In this document: positions 56,127-64,000 of the stretch, piece by piece
Layout: each line of letters begins with the position of its first letter
Numbering within the stretch: position 1 is the first letter of the stretch
NCBI GenBank assembly: GCA_019241645.1
Contig: JAFAWQ010000029.1
Location: 124,001-188,000 of the forward strand
Source: Alphaproteobacteria bacterium
GTDB lineage: Bacteria; Pseudomonadota; Alphaproteobacteria; Micropepsales; Micropepsaceae
Length of the DNA: 64,000 nt
Direction: 5' to 3'
Notes under the pieces: model-generated
Database searches by the model: none
What the model was told of the DNA's origin: nothing
Seen by the model: only the letters and a program-made list of their open reading frames with translations
Made by a program: the position numbers and the translations under genes

Positions 56127-57236
56127 ATGACCTTGCGCGGACGTCAACACCTTGCAAAGCCGCTTGGCTTCGTGATCGCCATGATCGCGCTGTCGGGCTG
56201 CGTCAGCACCGAACCCGATGAAACGGGACGGTACACGACGCCTATCGGCGGTGCCCCGGTTATCGCCAACGAAACCCCGTATTCGGAAGCGTTGCGCTGC
56301 ATGATCAACTATACAGCGCGCCGGCCAATCCGCGTCGCCGTCGGGCAGATCGCCGATTACACTGGCAAGGTCGAGTCCGACAGCAGCGGCCGCAAAATCA
56401 CACAGGGCGGAGCGCTCATGGCGATGTCGGCGCTGGCCAAGGCCGGCGTGCCGCTGGTCGAGCGCTTCGACACCTCCGTGGCTGAACTGGAACTAAAATA
56501 CGCCAACAACAAGCTGATCGGCGCGGAGAAAGCAGCACCCGGCGGACCGGGCGAATACCGGAAGATTTTCGCCGGTTCGATTCCGGGATCCGACTACTAC
56601 CTCGTTGGCGGCATCACGGAACTGAACTTCAACATCCGCTCCGAGGGTGCCAGCGCCGATGGCGGCCAGACGGCCACGGATGGTGTCAAAGGCCTCGCGG
56701 GCATCAGCGCCTTCGTCATGAACATCGGCCTCGATTTGCGTCTTGTCGACACCAACACGCTCGAAGTCGCCGATGTGATCTCGTATCAGAAGCAGATCGT
56801 CGGCCGTCAGGTGCAGGCCGGCGTCTTCGATTTCATGGGCCACAGCTTCCTGGACATCAGCGCCGGTGACAGCGCGCTCGAACCGATCCAGCTTGCGGTG
56901 CGCTCCACCATAGAGCGCGCGGTGCTGGAGATGACATCGCGCCTTTACAAGGTGCCCGGCGGCGGTTGCGCCTCCGCCATCGGCACCTCGGCCGATCCGC
57001 TGGCAGGGCCCGGCGATGCGCGGCGCCCGGTCCGAACCGCAAGCGTCACCACCTCGGCCGCAATAGCCTCGGCGCCCGTAGCGGCCGAAGTAACCGCACC
57101 AACACCCTCACCAACGCCAGCACGAGCACCAACACGACGGGAGCAACGCTATGACACGTACAACGCAGATCCTTATCGCTTCTACAGCTCTAGCGATCCT
57201 GCCTCTGAGCCTCGCCTGCGCCGACGGCTCGACTGA
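56127..57236 (+). CDS. hfaB: Holdfast anchoring protein HfaB, CsgG-type outer-membrane lipoprotein
   Basis: 369 residues. The lipoprotein signal ends in the lipobox ALSGC, giving lipid-modified C25. A CsgG/HfaB domain follows (about 50-285) with RPIRVAVGQIADYTGK, ALAKAGVPLVERFDTSV, YYLVGGITELNFNI, VMNIGLDLRLVDTNTLEV and RAVLEMTSRLYKVPGGGC. CsgG forms the outer-membrane pore for curli subunits; HfaB does the like for HfaA and HfaD. The C-terminal tail (about 290-369) is Pro/Thr/Ala-rich and its last 86 nt overlap hfaD in another frame. Confidence 0.92.
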   Translation: MTLRGRQHLAKPLGFVIAMIALSGCVSTEPDETGRYTTPIGGAPVIANETPYSEALRCMINYTARRPIRVAVGQIADYTGKVESDSSGRKITQGGALMAMSALAKAGVPLVERFDTSVAELELKYANNKLIGAEKAAPGGPGEYRKIFAGSIPGSDYYLVGGITELNFNIRSEGASADGGQTATDGVKGLAGISAFVMNIGLDLRLVDTNTLEVADVISYQKQIVGRQVQAGVFDFMGHSFLDISAGDSALEPIQLAVRSTIERAVLEMTSRLYKVPGGGCASAIGTSADPLAGPGDARRPVRTASVTTSAAIASAPVAAEVTAPTPSPTPARAPTRREQRYDTYNADPYRFYSSSDPASEPRLRRRLD

Positions 57237-57816
57237 CGGCGGCAGCGACATCGTCAACAACCAGGTCACGTTTTCCGATTCGATTTCACACGTGAATATC
57301 GACATCGGCAACATGTGGGGCGACTACAGCGCGCAGTCGGTGGCCGGCGGTAACTCGCTGGACGTGACGACGATGCAGGACACCAGCGTGACCAACACGC
57401 AGTACACCCAGGCCGGCTCGATTGCCGCCGACCTCAACGCCAATGCGCGGCAGGTGAGCGGCGACGTCGACCTTTCCGCGCAGGCCTTCTGCAACAACGC
57501 CAGCATCTCGACGGACCCCACGTCGACGCAGGTCTACAGCTCGCAGGAATGCCATGCCTCCGATCCGTCCACGCTCGTCAATGCGACGGTGCAGGACGTG
57601 GGCGGCAACGTGAACATTTCCGCCAGCAGCATCGGCAACAGCTTCGAGGAAGACACCAACGCGCCGAACGCGCCGGTGCAGAACTACCAGCTCAACGATT
57701 CCAACCTGGCGGCCACGGTGAATTCCAGCGTCTGGAACGTGAAGGGCAGCGTGAGCGTTGCGGGCGCGGCGATCGGGAACTCCGCGCAGATCATTCACTA
57801 CAACACCGGAAATTGA
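57151..57816 (+). CDS. hfaD: Holdfast anchoring protein HfaD, four-repeat secreted protein
   Basis: 221 residues with a signal peptide ending LACADG; GGGAG precedes the ATG. The mature protein is made of four repeats starting at residues 49, 96, 144 and 191, a period of 47-48 residues. Each has the pattern N-x2-[VIA]-x-[ND]-[VM]-x-G-[DNS]-[VY] and ends in a GNS-like turn, e.g. NATVQDVGGNVNISASSIG. This suggests stacked beta-strands. Caulobacter HfaD is an outer-membrane protein needed to tether holdfast. The start lies 86 nt inside hfaB. A double hairpin follows the stop. Confidence 0.85.
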   Translation: MTRTTQILIASTALAILPLSLACADGSTDGGSDIVNNQVTFSDSISHVNIDIGNMWGDYSAQSVAGGNSLDVTTMQDTSVTNTQYTQAGSIAADLNANARQVSGDVDLSAQAFCNNASISTDPTSTQVYSSQECHASDPSTLVNATVQDVGGNVNISASSIGNSFEEDTNAPNAPVQNYQLNDSNLAATVNSSVWNVKGSVSVAGAAIGNSAQIIHYNTGN

Positions 57817-57822
57817 ACCGCG

Positions 57823-57890
57823 CCGGCATCTTCCGGGGCACAAGGAAGATGCCGGAAAGAGGGAGGGCCCGCGCCCTCCCTCTTTTTTTC
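57823..57890 (+). terminator. Double hairpin with U-run after hfaD
   Basis: First stem CCGGCATCTTCC / GGAAGATGCCGG (57823-57834, 57844-57855). Second stem AAAGAGGGAGGGC / GCCCTCCCTCTTT (57856-57868, 57873-57885) with a run of T after it. The second is a textbook intrinsic terminator 40 nt after hfaD; the first may protect the mRNA end. It also lies just beyond the stop of the convergent HAF-like gene. Confidence 0.9.
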
Positions 57891-57896
57891 CGCCCA

Positions 57897-58913
57897 TTAC
57901 GGCGTTCTGACGAAACCCAATTCTTTTTCGCCGAATGAGCCATAGCGCACATAGCCGGCAACCTGGCCCGCTTCGTTGATGCTTTGCGCACACATGGCCT
58001 CGCTCTGGCCCCAGGGAAGGCCAAAGCCGATCATTTTTCCGCCGGCCTTTCGGATGAATCCGTAGTTGCGAAAGTTTCTTGCATAGCAGCCGGTGACGTC
58101 ACCCTCGTTGTTCATCGCTGTGATCGCGATAAAGGCGCCCGGCGGATAAAACGTCTCTGCTTCGCCATTGCGTTTGCGCACAAAGCCTTGCAGAGCGCCA
58201 TGATTCGAAAAGAAGCCCGCCGTCCAGCCTTTGTCATTTATGGCGTAGACGCTGATCCCCTTGCCTTCAGGGGCATCGAACGTGGTGGTGCTGCCATCCC
58301 TTTGGCGCAAGAAGGCGTGCGAAACGAAACTTGAATCTGTGTAATACCCGGCAATTTCGCCCTTCCGGTTGATTCCGGCGATCCGTAGCGTGCCGGGATA
58401 CGCTTCGTCGATCCGGAACGAAGTGAAAGCTCCATCTTGGTGGCGGATGAAGCCGCCGAGATTCTGATTCTCATCGATGAAATACGTACCCGCGATATCG
58501 TTGCCGGCGTTCATGCCGGCGATCTCGGCGGCGCCAAGTCCTGGTCCGTCGAAGGCGGTCAGAGTGCCGGAGGAATCACGGAAAAAGCCGTGTATGCTGT
58601 CGTCGGGAAGATCGTAGCGGCCCCCGACCGCGCCGGCGTCGGTCAGCCCTCGCGGGATCGTGACCACGGCGCCGTCAACCGCAAAATCCACCACGCGGCC
58701 GTCCGGGGCCTTGATGAAGGCACGGGTATCGATGCCGGTTACGTCAAATCGGCCTGCGACGGTGCCGCCATTGTTGATCCGCTCCACCTGCGTGTTCGCG
58801 CGGTGCGCCCATATTTTCTCGTAGGTTGCCTTCGCGCCCGCCTGCAAAGGCGGAAGCAGCGCCACGCATGCTCCCCAAATTGCGTAGCGGCCCAGTGCCG
58901 CAACCGATTGCAT
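57897..58913 (-). CDS. Secreted HAF-like repeat protein
   Basis: 338 residues from MQSVAALGRYA; an AAAGGA site 7 nt upstream fits this ATG better than the upstream ones at 58919 or 58967. The signal peptide ends near LQAGAKA. The mature protein has about seven repeats of roughly 40 residues. Examples are AGINRKGEIAGYYTDSSFVSHAFLRQ, YAINDKGWTAGFFSNHGALQGFV and SINEAGQVAGYVRYGSFGEK. The pattern matches the protein at 43614-44594 but it is diverged. A beta-propeller-like extracellular protein of unknown function is inferred. Confidence 0.78.
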   Translation of the reverse strand: MQSVAALGRYAIWGACVALLPPLQAGAKATYEKIWAHRANTQVERINNGGTVAGRFDVTGIDTRAFIKAPDGRVVDFAVDGAVVTIPRGLTDAGAVGGRYDLPDDSIHGFFRDSSGTLTAFDGPGLGAAEIAGMNAGNDIAGTYFIDENQNLGGFIRHQDGAFTSFRIDEAYPGTLRIAGINRKGEIAGYYTDSSFVSHAFLRQRDGSTTTFDAPEGKGISVYAINDKGWTAGFFSNHGALQGFVRKRNGEAETFYPPGAFIAITAMNNEGDVTGCYARNFRNYGFIRKAGGKMIGFGLPWGQSEAMCAQSINEAGQVAGYVRYGSFGEKELGFVRTP

Positions 58914-59053
58914 CGCCATGTCCTTTCGCGAAGTTCCTTTTTCTCCGACGCGGGCGGCCGGAACCATATTCCTTCGCCTGCGGCGCGTGAAGATCGCCCT
59001 CTTTTTTTGTCCCCGTGTTCACGGCATGGTGCGCGGCTTTCGCGGAGGGGTGC

Positions 59054-61081
59054 ATGTCGGCCACGGCACAAACGGTCAAAGAAATTACCTTGCGCGGGCT
59101 GTTGCTCGGCATTGCCATCACGCTCGTCTTCACCGCCGCGAATGTGTATTTGGGGCTAAAGGTCGGGCTGACTTTCGCCACCTCCATTCCGGCCGCCGTG
59201 ATTTCGATGGCGGTGCTGTCCGCCTTCAGGGACTCCTCGATCCTCGAAAATAACATCGTGCAGACCGTGGCCTCAGCCGCTGGCACACTCTCGGCCATCA
59301 TCTTCGTGCTGCCGGGATTGCTGATCGTCGGCTGGTGGGTGGATTTCCCGTTCTGGACCTCGTTCTGGATCTGCGCCTCGGGCGGAATTCTCGGCGTCCT
59401 GTTCACGATTCCCTTGCGCCGCGCCATGGTGGTGAACACCGATCTTCCGTATCCGGAAGGTGTGGCGGCGGCCGAAGTGCTGGAGGTGGGAGAATCGGCG
59501 CGCAGCGAGGCGACCGCCGAGTCGCGCGAAGGCCTGCTGGCGGTGGTGTGGGGCGCCGTCGCTTCCGCCGGCCTTGCGATCTTTTCCGGTACCCGGATCG
59601 CTGCGGCCACATACACCACCTACTTCCGCGTCGGCGCGAGCGCCGCAAGCGGCATCGATATGGGCTACTCGCTGGCGCTGGTCGGCGCCGGATATCTCGT
59701 TGGTTTGAGCGTCGGCTTGGCGATGCTGTTCGGCCTGCTCATCGCCTGGGCCGCCGCCGTGCCGTACCTCGCGGCGCATCCCTTCCCGATACCGCACAAT
59801 CCGTTCACCATCGCGCAAGTCGCCGACTACGCCGATTTCATCTGGCGCAAGCAGGTGCGGTTCATCGGCGCGGGCGCCATCGCCGTGGCTTCTGTTTGGA
59901 CCCTGCTCAAGCTGATCGGCCCGGTGGTGAGCGGCGTGGTCTCGACCCTGTCGGCGCACCGCGCGCGCAAGAGCGGGATAGCGGAGCGTACTGACACGGA
60001 CCTTTCACCTACCGTTATCGGCGCTATTGCACTGGCATGCCTGATCGTGATCGGCGCACTGCTCTACCAATTCCTTGCGCCCACGCCGCTCGCGGGCAAC
60101 AACGGTGTGCTGATCGGCATCGCGGTGCCCTTCATCTTCATTGGCGGATTTCTCATTGCCGCGATCTGCGGCTACATGGCCGGATTGATCGGTGCCTCCA
60201 ATTCGCCGATCTCCGGCGTCGGCATCCTTGCCATCCTGTTCTGCTCCCTGGTGTTCGTCGCGTTCGTGCATCCGGGGGTGGGAGCGCAGAAGGCCCTTGT
60301 GGCCTTTGCACTGTTCGCGACTGCGATCGTGTTCGCCATCGCGACGATCTCCAACAACAATTTGCAGGATTTGAAGACCGGGCAGCTTGTCGGTGCCACG
60401 CCCAGCGCGCAGCAATGGGCGCTGATCATCGGCGTGATCGCGGGTGCGGCGGTGATTCCGCCGGTGTTGAATCTGCTCGCCAACACGATGGGCTTCCTCG
60501 GTGCGCCGAACACCCATGTCGTCGCCGGCACCACGCCATTGGCCGCGCCCCAGGCAACGCTGATCTCCGCGCTGGCGCAAGGAGTCATCGGCGGCGATCT
60601 GAACTGGAGCATGATTTACGTTGGGCTCGGGCTCGGCGTCGTGTTGATCGTCATCGATGAAGTGCTGGGCCTGGCAAAGCTTCTGCGCCTGCCGCCGCTG
60701 GCCGTCGGCATCGGCATCTATTTGCCGATGAGCGCCACCTTGCCCGTGGTGATCGGTGCCGTGATCGGGCATTGGTACGATGGTTGGACGAAGCGCACCA
60801 ACAATCCGGAATACGCCAAGCGCCTTGCCGTGCTGATCGCTTCCGGCATGATCGTGGGCGAGAGCCTGTGGGGCGTGATCAATGCCGGCCTCGTTTCGGC
60901 CACCAACAAGGATGCGCCGCTGGGCCTCGTTCCGGCCGATTTCGCGGCGGCGAATATCATTGGCGTGGCGTTGTTCGCGCTGCTGATTGCCGCACTCTAT
61001 GGCTGGATCATGCGCCGCGCCAAGGCGGCACCAGTGCCGAAGGTCGAGGCAGTCCAGCCGGAGATCGCCGGGCCGCGTTAG
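59054..61081 (+). CDS. Oligopeptide transporter, OPT family
   Basis: 675 residues from MSATAQTVKEITLRG; GGAGGGG upstream supports this start over 59015. It is an integral membrane protein with about 15 helices. The OPT signature is clear: an N-terminal ITLVFTAANVYLGLKVGLTFATSIPAAVIS, then NNIVQTVASAAGTLSAIIF and LPYPEGVAAAEVL, and later NNLQDLKTGQLVGATPSAQQ. Bacterial OPT proteins are proton-coupled peptide or metal-chelate importers; the substrate is unknown. It overlaps the convergent CitE-like gene by 4 nt. Confidence 0.92.
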   Translation: MSATAQTVKEITLRGLLLGIAITLVFTAANVYLGLKVGLTFATSIPAAVISMAVLSAFRDSSILENNIVQTVASAAGTLSAIIFVLPGLLIVGWWVDFPFWTSFWICASGGILGVLFTIPLRRAMVVNTDLPYPEGVAAAEVLEVGESARSEATAESREGLLAVVWGAVASAGLAIFSGTRIAAATYTTYFRVGASAASGIDMGYSLALVGAGYLVGLSVGLAMLFGLLIAWAAAVPYLAAHPFPIPHNPFTIAQVADYADFIWRKQVRFIGAGAIAVASVWTLLKLIGPVVSGVVSTLSAHRARKSGIAERTDTDLSPTVIGAIALACLIVIGALLYQFLAPTPLAGNNGVLIGIAVPFIFIGGFLIAAICGYMAGLIGASNSPISGVGILAILFCSLVFVAFVHPGVGAQKALVAFALFATAIVFAIATISNNNLQDLKTGQLVGATPSAQQWALIIGVIAGAAVIPPVLNLLANTMGFLGAPNTHVVAGTTPLAAPQATLISALAQGVIGGDLNWSMIYVGLGLGVVLIVIDEVLGLAKLLRLPPLAVGIGIYLPMSATLPVVIGAVIGHWYDGWTKRTNNPEYAKRLAVLIASGMIVGESLWGVINAGLVSATNKDAPLGLVPADFAAANIIGVALFALLIAALYGWIMRRAKAAPVPKVEAVQPEIAGPR

Positions 61082-61956
61082 GCGGGCGTCTTCTCTTGAA
61101 GATGTTCCGACAGCGCGAGGATGTGCTTCGCCTGCTTGAGATGCGGTTGATCCAGCATCTTTCCGTCCAGCGATGCCACGCCGGCGCCTGTGTCGAACGC
61201 CGCCACCACTTTGCGGGCCTGCTCAATATCCGCCTGTGAGGGGGTGAACGCCGCGTTGATGATTTCCACCTGGTCGGGATGGATGGCGAGCATGCCCGAA
61301 AACCCTTCGCGCTGTGCCGATCGCGCGGCGCGTTCGAGTTCCGCGATGTCGCGAAAGTTGGCATGCAGGGTTTCGATCGCTGCCACGCCCGCGGCTTTGG
61401 CGGCAAGCAAGCACAGCGTGCGCACGATCTTGAATGTCAGCAGGAATTCGCCGTTCTCGTCGCGGTTGGCGGCGGCGCCGAGTTCCGCCGCCAAATCCTC
61501 CGCGCCCCAGGTGAGCGCCGCCAGCCGCGGCGGCGGTGAGCGGTAATCCTGCAGCGAAAGCACCGCCGCCGGCGTCTCGGTGGCAACAGGCAGCAGCTTG
61601 ATGCCGCCGGCGGGCAATTCCGCCAGGCTTTCGCGCGTCAGAATATGCGCGTCGATCACGTTCAAGGCGTGCGGCCCGTCCGGCTTGGGAATCACCAGGC
61701 CGGCGGGAGCGCTTGCCACCACGGCCTCCACATCGCGAATGAAGTCCTCGCTGCCGAGCGGATTGATGCGCACCCAGATGGATTGGCGATGCTGGTCCTT
61801 GAGGAATTCGCGCACCAGTTCGCGCGCTTTAGGGCGGTTTTCGGCCGCAACCGAATCCTCCAGATCGAGGATCAGCGCATCGGCCGCCGAACCGCGCGCC
61901 TTCGCCAGCTTCTTCTCGCTGTCGGCGGGAACGAAGAGGAGCGAGCGAAGGATCAT
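61078..61956 (-). CDS. HpcH/HpaI aldolase / CitE-like CoA ester lyase
   Basis: 292 residues. The N terminus RSLLFVPADSEKKLAKARGSAADALILDLEDSV is the CitE-superfamily start, with metal-ligand acids later in AALTWGAEDLAAELGAA. Members cleave citryl-, malyl- or methylmalyl-CoA. The absence of citrate lyase subunits favours a stand-alone malyl-CoA-like or related lyase. A MaoC hydratase gene lies nearby on the same strand, separated only by vapBC, which supports a CoA-ester pathway. vapC ends 1 nt upstream of its ATG. Confidence 0.85.
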   Translation of the reverse strand: MILRSLLFVPADSEKKLAKARGSAADALILDLEDSVAAENRPKARELVREFLKDQHRQSIWVRINPLGSEDFIRDVEAVVASAPAGLVIPKPDGPHALNVIDAHILTRESLAELPAGGIKLLPVATETPAAVLSLQDYRSPPPRLAALTWGAEDLAAELGAAANRDENGEFLLTFKIVRTLCLLAAKAAGVAAIETLHANFRDIAELERAARSAQREGFSGMLAIHPDQVEIINAAFTPSQADIEQARKVVAAFDTGAGVASLDGKMLDQPHLKQAKHILALSEHLQEKTPA

Positions 61957-61957
61957 T

Positions 61958-62329
61958 TCATTCTGGCCTATCCGCTATCAAATTTAACCGAGTGGCTGCA
62001 GCTTTCAGACGTTTGTCTCTGGTGCATAGCTTTGCGCCATCCGTGAGAAACACCGAAGCTAGAAGATGAGCGTCCACGTAACCGATCCCCTGCCCAAATA
62101 GTCGGTTGCGCTCGACGAGAAACATGACCTCGTCATCTGATGCCACTTCAGCGGTTGGCAGCTTTCGGAGCTGGGCCAGAAAAAGATTACGGTCCCGAAA
62201 CTGCCCCATCCCCACTTCGCCGACAACGAAAGGGTGACAAAGCACTTCTTCCTGATCGAGTAATTTCGAAACGTTCCGGTCCGTCAAACGGATGTGATCG
62301 ATCCAAACTGAGGCATCCAGAAGGATCAC
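61958..62329 (-). CDS. vapC: VapC-type PIN-domain ribonuclease toxin
   Basis: About 123 residues from a GTG overlapping the vapB stop (GTGA); a GTG at 62344 is the alternative start. The PIN domain is evident from the N-terminal LLDASVWIDHI with its metal-binding Asp. Also seen are VVGEVGMGQF (conserved Glu) and the C-terminal YVDAHLLASVF...CTRDKRLKAAA acidic residues. VapC toxins cleave tRNA or rRNA and are neutralised by VapB. It is located between a MaoC hydratase and a CitE-like lyase gene. Confidence 0.88.
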   Translation of the reverse strand: MILLDASVWIDHIRLTDRNVSKLLDQEEVLCHPFVVGEVGMGQFRDRNLFLAQLRKLPTAEVASDDEVMFLVERNRLFGQGIGYVDAHLLASVFLTDGAKLCTRDKRLKAAATRLNLIADRPE

Positions 62330-62529
62330 CGCTGATCGGCCCACGGCCTCTTTCGGGGCGCGGCTTTCGCGTTCGGATCGCTCCCACCGAGCCTTGCCAG
62401 CCGCCGCGCAGCCTCACGTTCAACGAGCGCCTTCAGGCCGGCATTCACGAGCGCACTTCTCTCCTTTATCTTCGTGTACTCTTCGGCATCGGCCAACAAT
62501 TGATCGTCGATTTTTACGGTCGTGCGCAT
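62326..62529 (-). CDS. vapB: VapB-type antitoxin
   Basis: 67 residues. The ribbon-helix-helix N terminus MRTTVKIDDQLLADAEEYTKI is of the VapB/DUF2191 type. It is followed by a helix KERSALVNAGLKALVEREAARRLARLGG and a basic, toxin-binding tail. It precedes vapC with a 4-nt overlap and probably represses its own promoter, which must lie in the 54-nt space between it and the MaoC gene. Confidence 0.88.
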   Translation of the reverse strand: MRTTVKIDDQLLADAEEYTKIKERSALVNAGLKALVEREAARRLARLGGSDPNAKAAPRKRPWADQR

Positions 62530-62583
62530 TTTCCGGTCTCCTCAGCATCAAATATAGCACCATTTGATGATGATCTCAATGCC

Positions 62584-63039
62584 TCACCGGCTTGGTTTTC
62601 GCAGCATCAACGCGGTGCGCTTGCAGGCGGCGACCAGCTCGTCGCGCTGGTTGAAGGCGCGGTGCGCGAAGATGACGATGCCGTTTTGCGGGCGGGATTT
62701 GCTCTCTCGCAGTTCCAGCACTTCGCTTTCGATGCGCAAGGTGTCGCCGTGAAACACCGGCTTGGGGAAGCGCACCTCGTCCATGCCGAGATTGCCGACA
62801 GTGGTGCCCAGCGTCGTCTCGCCCACGGAGATTCCAACCACCAATCCGAGCGTGAACATCGAGTTGACGATGCGCGCACCGAATTCGGTGGTCTTGCCGT
62901 ATTCCTCGTCCAGATGCAGCCGCGCCGGGTTGTGCGTCATCGCGGTGAACAGCACGTTGTCGGTCTCCGTGATCGTGCGGCGGATCGGGTGCTGGAAAAT
63001 CTGCCCGACGGAAAATTCCTCGAAATACAATCCGGCCAT
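62584..63039 (-). CDS. MaoC family (R)-specific enoyl-CoA hydratase-like protein
   Basis: 151 residues with a hot-dog fold. The N terminus [21 protein letters not shown] and the hydratase segment [31 protein letters not shown] carry the Asp and His positions of the MaoC active site. [22 protein letters not shown] follows. The pairing with a CitE-like lyase on the same strand resembles mesaconyl- or methylmalyl-CoA-type modules, but the substrate cannot be assigned. It lies 23 nt downstream of the GNAT gene. Confidence 0.86.
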   Translation of the reverse strand: MAGLYFEEFSVGQIFQHPIRRTITETDNVLFTAMTHNPARLHLDEEYGKTTEFGARIVNSMFTLGLVVGISVGETTLGTTVGNLGMDEVRFPKPVFHGDTLRIESEVLELRESKSRPQNGIVIFAHRAFNQRDELVAACKRTALMLRKPSR

Positions 63040-63062
63040 GTCTTGTCCTTGTGGTGTTCGCG

Positions 63063-63587
63063 CTACTGCGGTTCGCGATGAAATACGATGATGGGGTGTT
63101 CGCGATACAGCGTGTGCGCCACTTCGTGGTAGCCGGTTTTTTCGGCCACACGGATCGAAGCCTCATTCTCGGGGCTGATAATGCAGCAGGTGCGTACGCC
63201 GCTGAAGTTCGCGTCCCCCCAGGCATGGATGGCCCGCACCGCTTCGGTCGCCAGGCCTTTGCCATGGAGCGGTGAAGCCAGGATCCAGCCGATCTCCGGC
63301 ATGCCATTCAGCGATGGCTTGAGGGCCCGATGAAATTCCGCGAACCCCGCCTCGCCGGCGAGCTTTCCGGTGGCCTTGTCCTCCAGAACCCAGTAGCCAT
63401 AGCCGTTCACCGCCCAGTGGCCGCGCGCCATCAGCACCCGGCGCCACGATTCCTCCTCGGTCTGCGGCAATCCGGCCGTGTGCCGCACGACAACAGGGTC
63501 GGCCCACAAGGTGGCATAGTCGGGCAGGTCCTGCTTGCGATGCTCGCGCAGGAGAAGCCGTTCGGTCTCAAGGATAGGAACAAACAT
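63063..63587 (-). CDS. GNAT family N-acetyltransferase (RimJ/RimL-like)
   Basis: 174 residues. It begins [24 protein letters not shown], the usual start of RimJ/RimL-type acetyltransferases. The acetyl-CoA-binding motif A region is [22 protein letters not shown], and [22 protein letters not shown] follows. The acceptor (protein N terminus or small amine) is unknown. Cytoplasmic. It stands upstream of the MaoC gene on the same strand. Confidence 0.9.
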   Translation of the reverse strand: MFVPILETERLLLREHRKQDLPDYATLWADPVVVRHTAGLPQTEEESWRRVLMARGHWAVNGYGYWVLEDKATGKLAGEAGFAEFHRALKPSLNGMPEIGWILASPLHGKGLATEAVRAIHAWGDANFSGVRTCCIISPENEASIRVAEKTGYHEVAHTLYREHPIIVFHREPQ

Positions 63588-63662
63588 GAGAGGCCGTTGC
63601 TATGCCGGCGCGCACTGTAGCCGGTTGTCACGAAACCGCCACCTCCCCAGAAGGAATGGGAT

Positions 63663-64000
63663 TCAGCCGATCCCCTCGAACCGTCCAGTGCTGTTCAGCA
63701 CCTCCAGTTGCCCGTCAGCAATCCCGAAGCGGGCGCCGTGCAGCGCCAGCGTTCCTGCGCGCACGCGTTCGGCCACGAACGGAAACGTCATCAGCCGTTC
63801 GAGGGAAAGGCGCACGCCTTCGCGCTCCATCTCAGTGTGGCGCGCGGCATGATCGTGCACGTGGACCGTGCGCTGGCGCGCCGGCTCGAGCAGTTCGATC
63901 CAGCTGCTTAGAAACGGAATCTTTTCGGCGACGCGATTGTCCAGCGCCGCGGCAACGCCACCGCATTGCGCATGCCCCATCACCAGAATGCCGCGCAACG
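63663..64000 (-). CDS. Beta-class carbonic anhydrase (N-terminal part outside window)
   Basis: The frame is open to the window edge; about 112 C-terminal residues are visible. RGILVMGHAQCGGV holds the His and Cys zinc ligands (H-x2-C) of beta-carbonic anhydrases. The visible tail includes VRLSLERLMTFPFVAERVRAG and LALHGARFGIADGQLEVL, the conserved C-terminal strand. It interconverts CO2 and bicarbonate. The first zinc-ligand cysteine (CxDxR region) must lie beyond base 64000. Confidence 0.9.
   Translation of the reverse strand, partial: LRGILVMGHAQCGGVAAALDNRVAEKIPFLSSWIELLEPARQRTVHVHDHAARHTEMEREGVRLSLERLMTFPFVAERVRAGTLALHGARFGIADGQLEVLNSTGRFEGIG

Noticed and set aside
61958-62529. vapBC as part of a larger defence island
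   Set aside because: The flanking genes are metabolic on both sides, with no integrase, transposase or further defence genes nearby.

Overview
The window looks like chromosomal DNA of a free-living, GC-rich alphaproteobacterium. Evidence: a RegB/RegA redox two-component pair next to a divergent SCO (senC) gene; tyrC-metX beside a DUF2125 gene; the rimP-nusA-ylxR-infB-rbfA-truB-rpsO-pnp cluster; a Caulobacter-type holdfast-anchor set hfaA-hfaB-hfaD; and G/C-rich palindromic repeats of the kind scattered through alphaproteobacterial genomes. A stalked or holdfast-bearing lineage near Caulobacterales or Micropepsales/Rhizomicrobium would fit, but the genus cannot be fixed from this sequence alone.

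Layout. 1-3.2 kb: three tandem DUF4386 membrane proteins, fmt and a small secreted protein. 3.2-3.8 kb: a gene-free block of palindromic repeats. 3.8-11.7 kb: class II ribonucleotide reductase, a frameshifted YcaQ-family gene, DUF2125, prephenate dehydrogenase, metX, a tiny secreted protein and a methyltransferase. 11.8-15.5 kb: gloB, then an overlapping radical SAM / DUF4130-UdgX / DUF2945 set. 15.5-19.5 kb: two paralogous secreted S53 peptidases and a GT61 glycosyltransferase. 19.5-22.6 kb: regA, regB, senC and a small cysteine protein. 22.6-26.3 kb: folD, yggT, tRNA-Ala, a small wHTH-like gene, a sorbosone-dehydrogenase-like protein and an alpha/beta hydrolase. 26.8-32.5 kb: pheST divergent from metK-trmB; trmB carries an in-frame palindromic element.

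32.5-43.6 kb is the translation/RNA operon rimP-nusA-ylxR-infB-[TPR sulfotransferase]-rbfA-truB-rpsO-pnp. It has a recognisable promoter at its head and a strong intrinsic terminator at its end, and a sulfotransferase is embedded where none is expected. 43.6-48.5 kb: a HAF-repeat secreted protein, histidinol phosphatase, a serine hydrolase and typA. 48.8-53.2 kb: an RND efflux adaptor and permease. 53.2-55.4 kb: a PLP enzyme, DUF4389 and a rhomboid protease. 55.6-57.9 kb: hfaABD with a possible CtrA box and a double-hairpin terminator. 57.9-64 kb: a second HAF-like secreted protein, an OPT transporter, a CitE-like lyase and a MaoC hydratase separated by vapBC, a GNAT acetyltransferase and a truncated beta-carbonic anhydrase.

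Most of the window is ordinary housekeeping. The parts most worth a second look are the in-frame palindromic element inside trmB, the four-fold 47-48-residue repeat of HfaD, the UdgX/radical SAM DNA-repair set, the sulfotransferase inside the infB-rbfA operon, and the paired S53 peptidases with no recognisable large activation domain.
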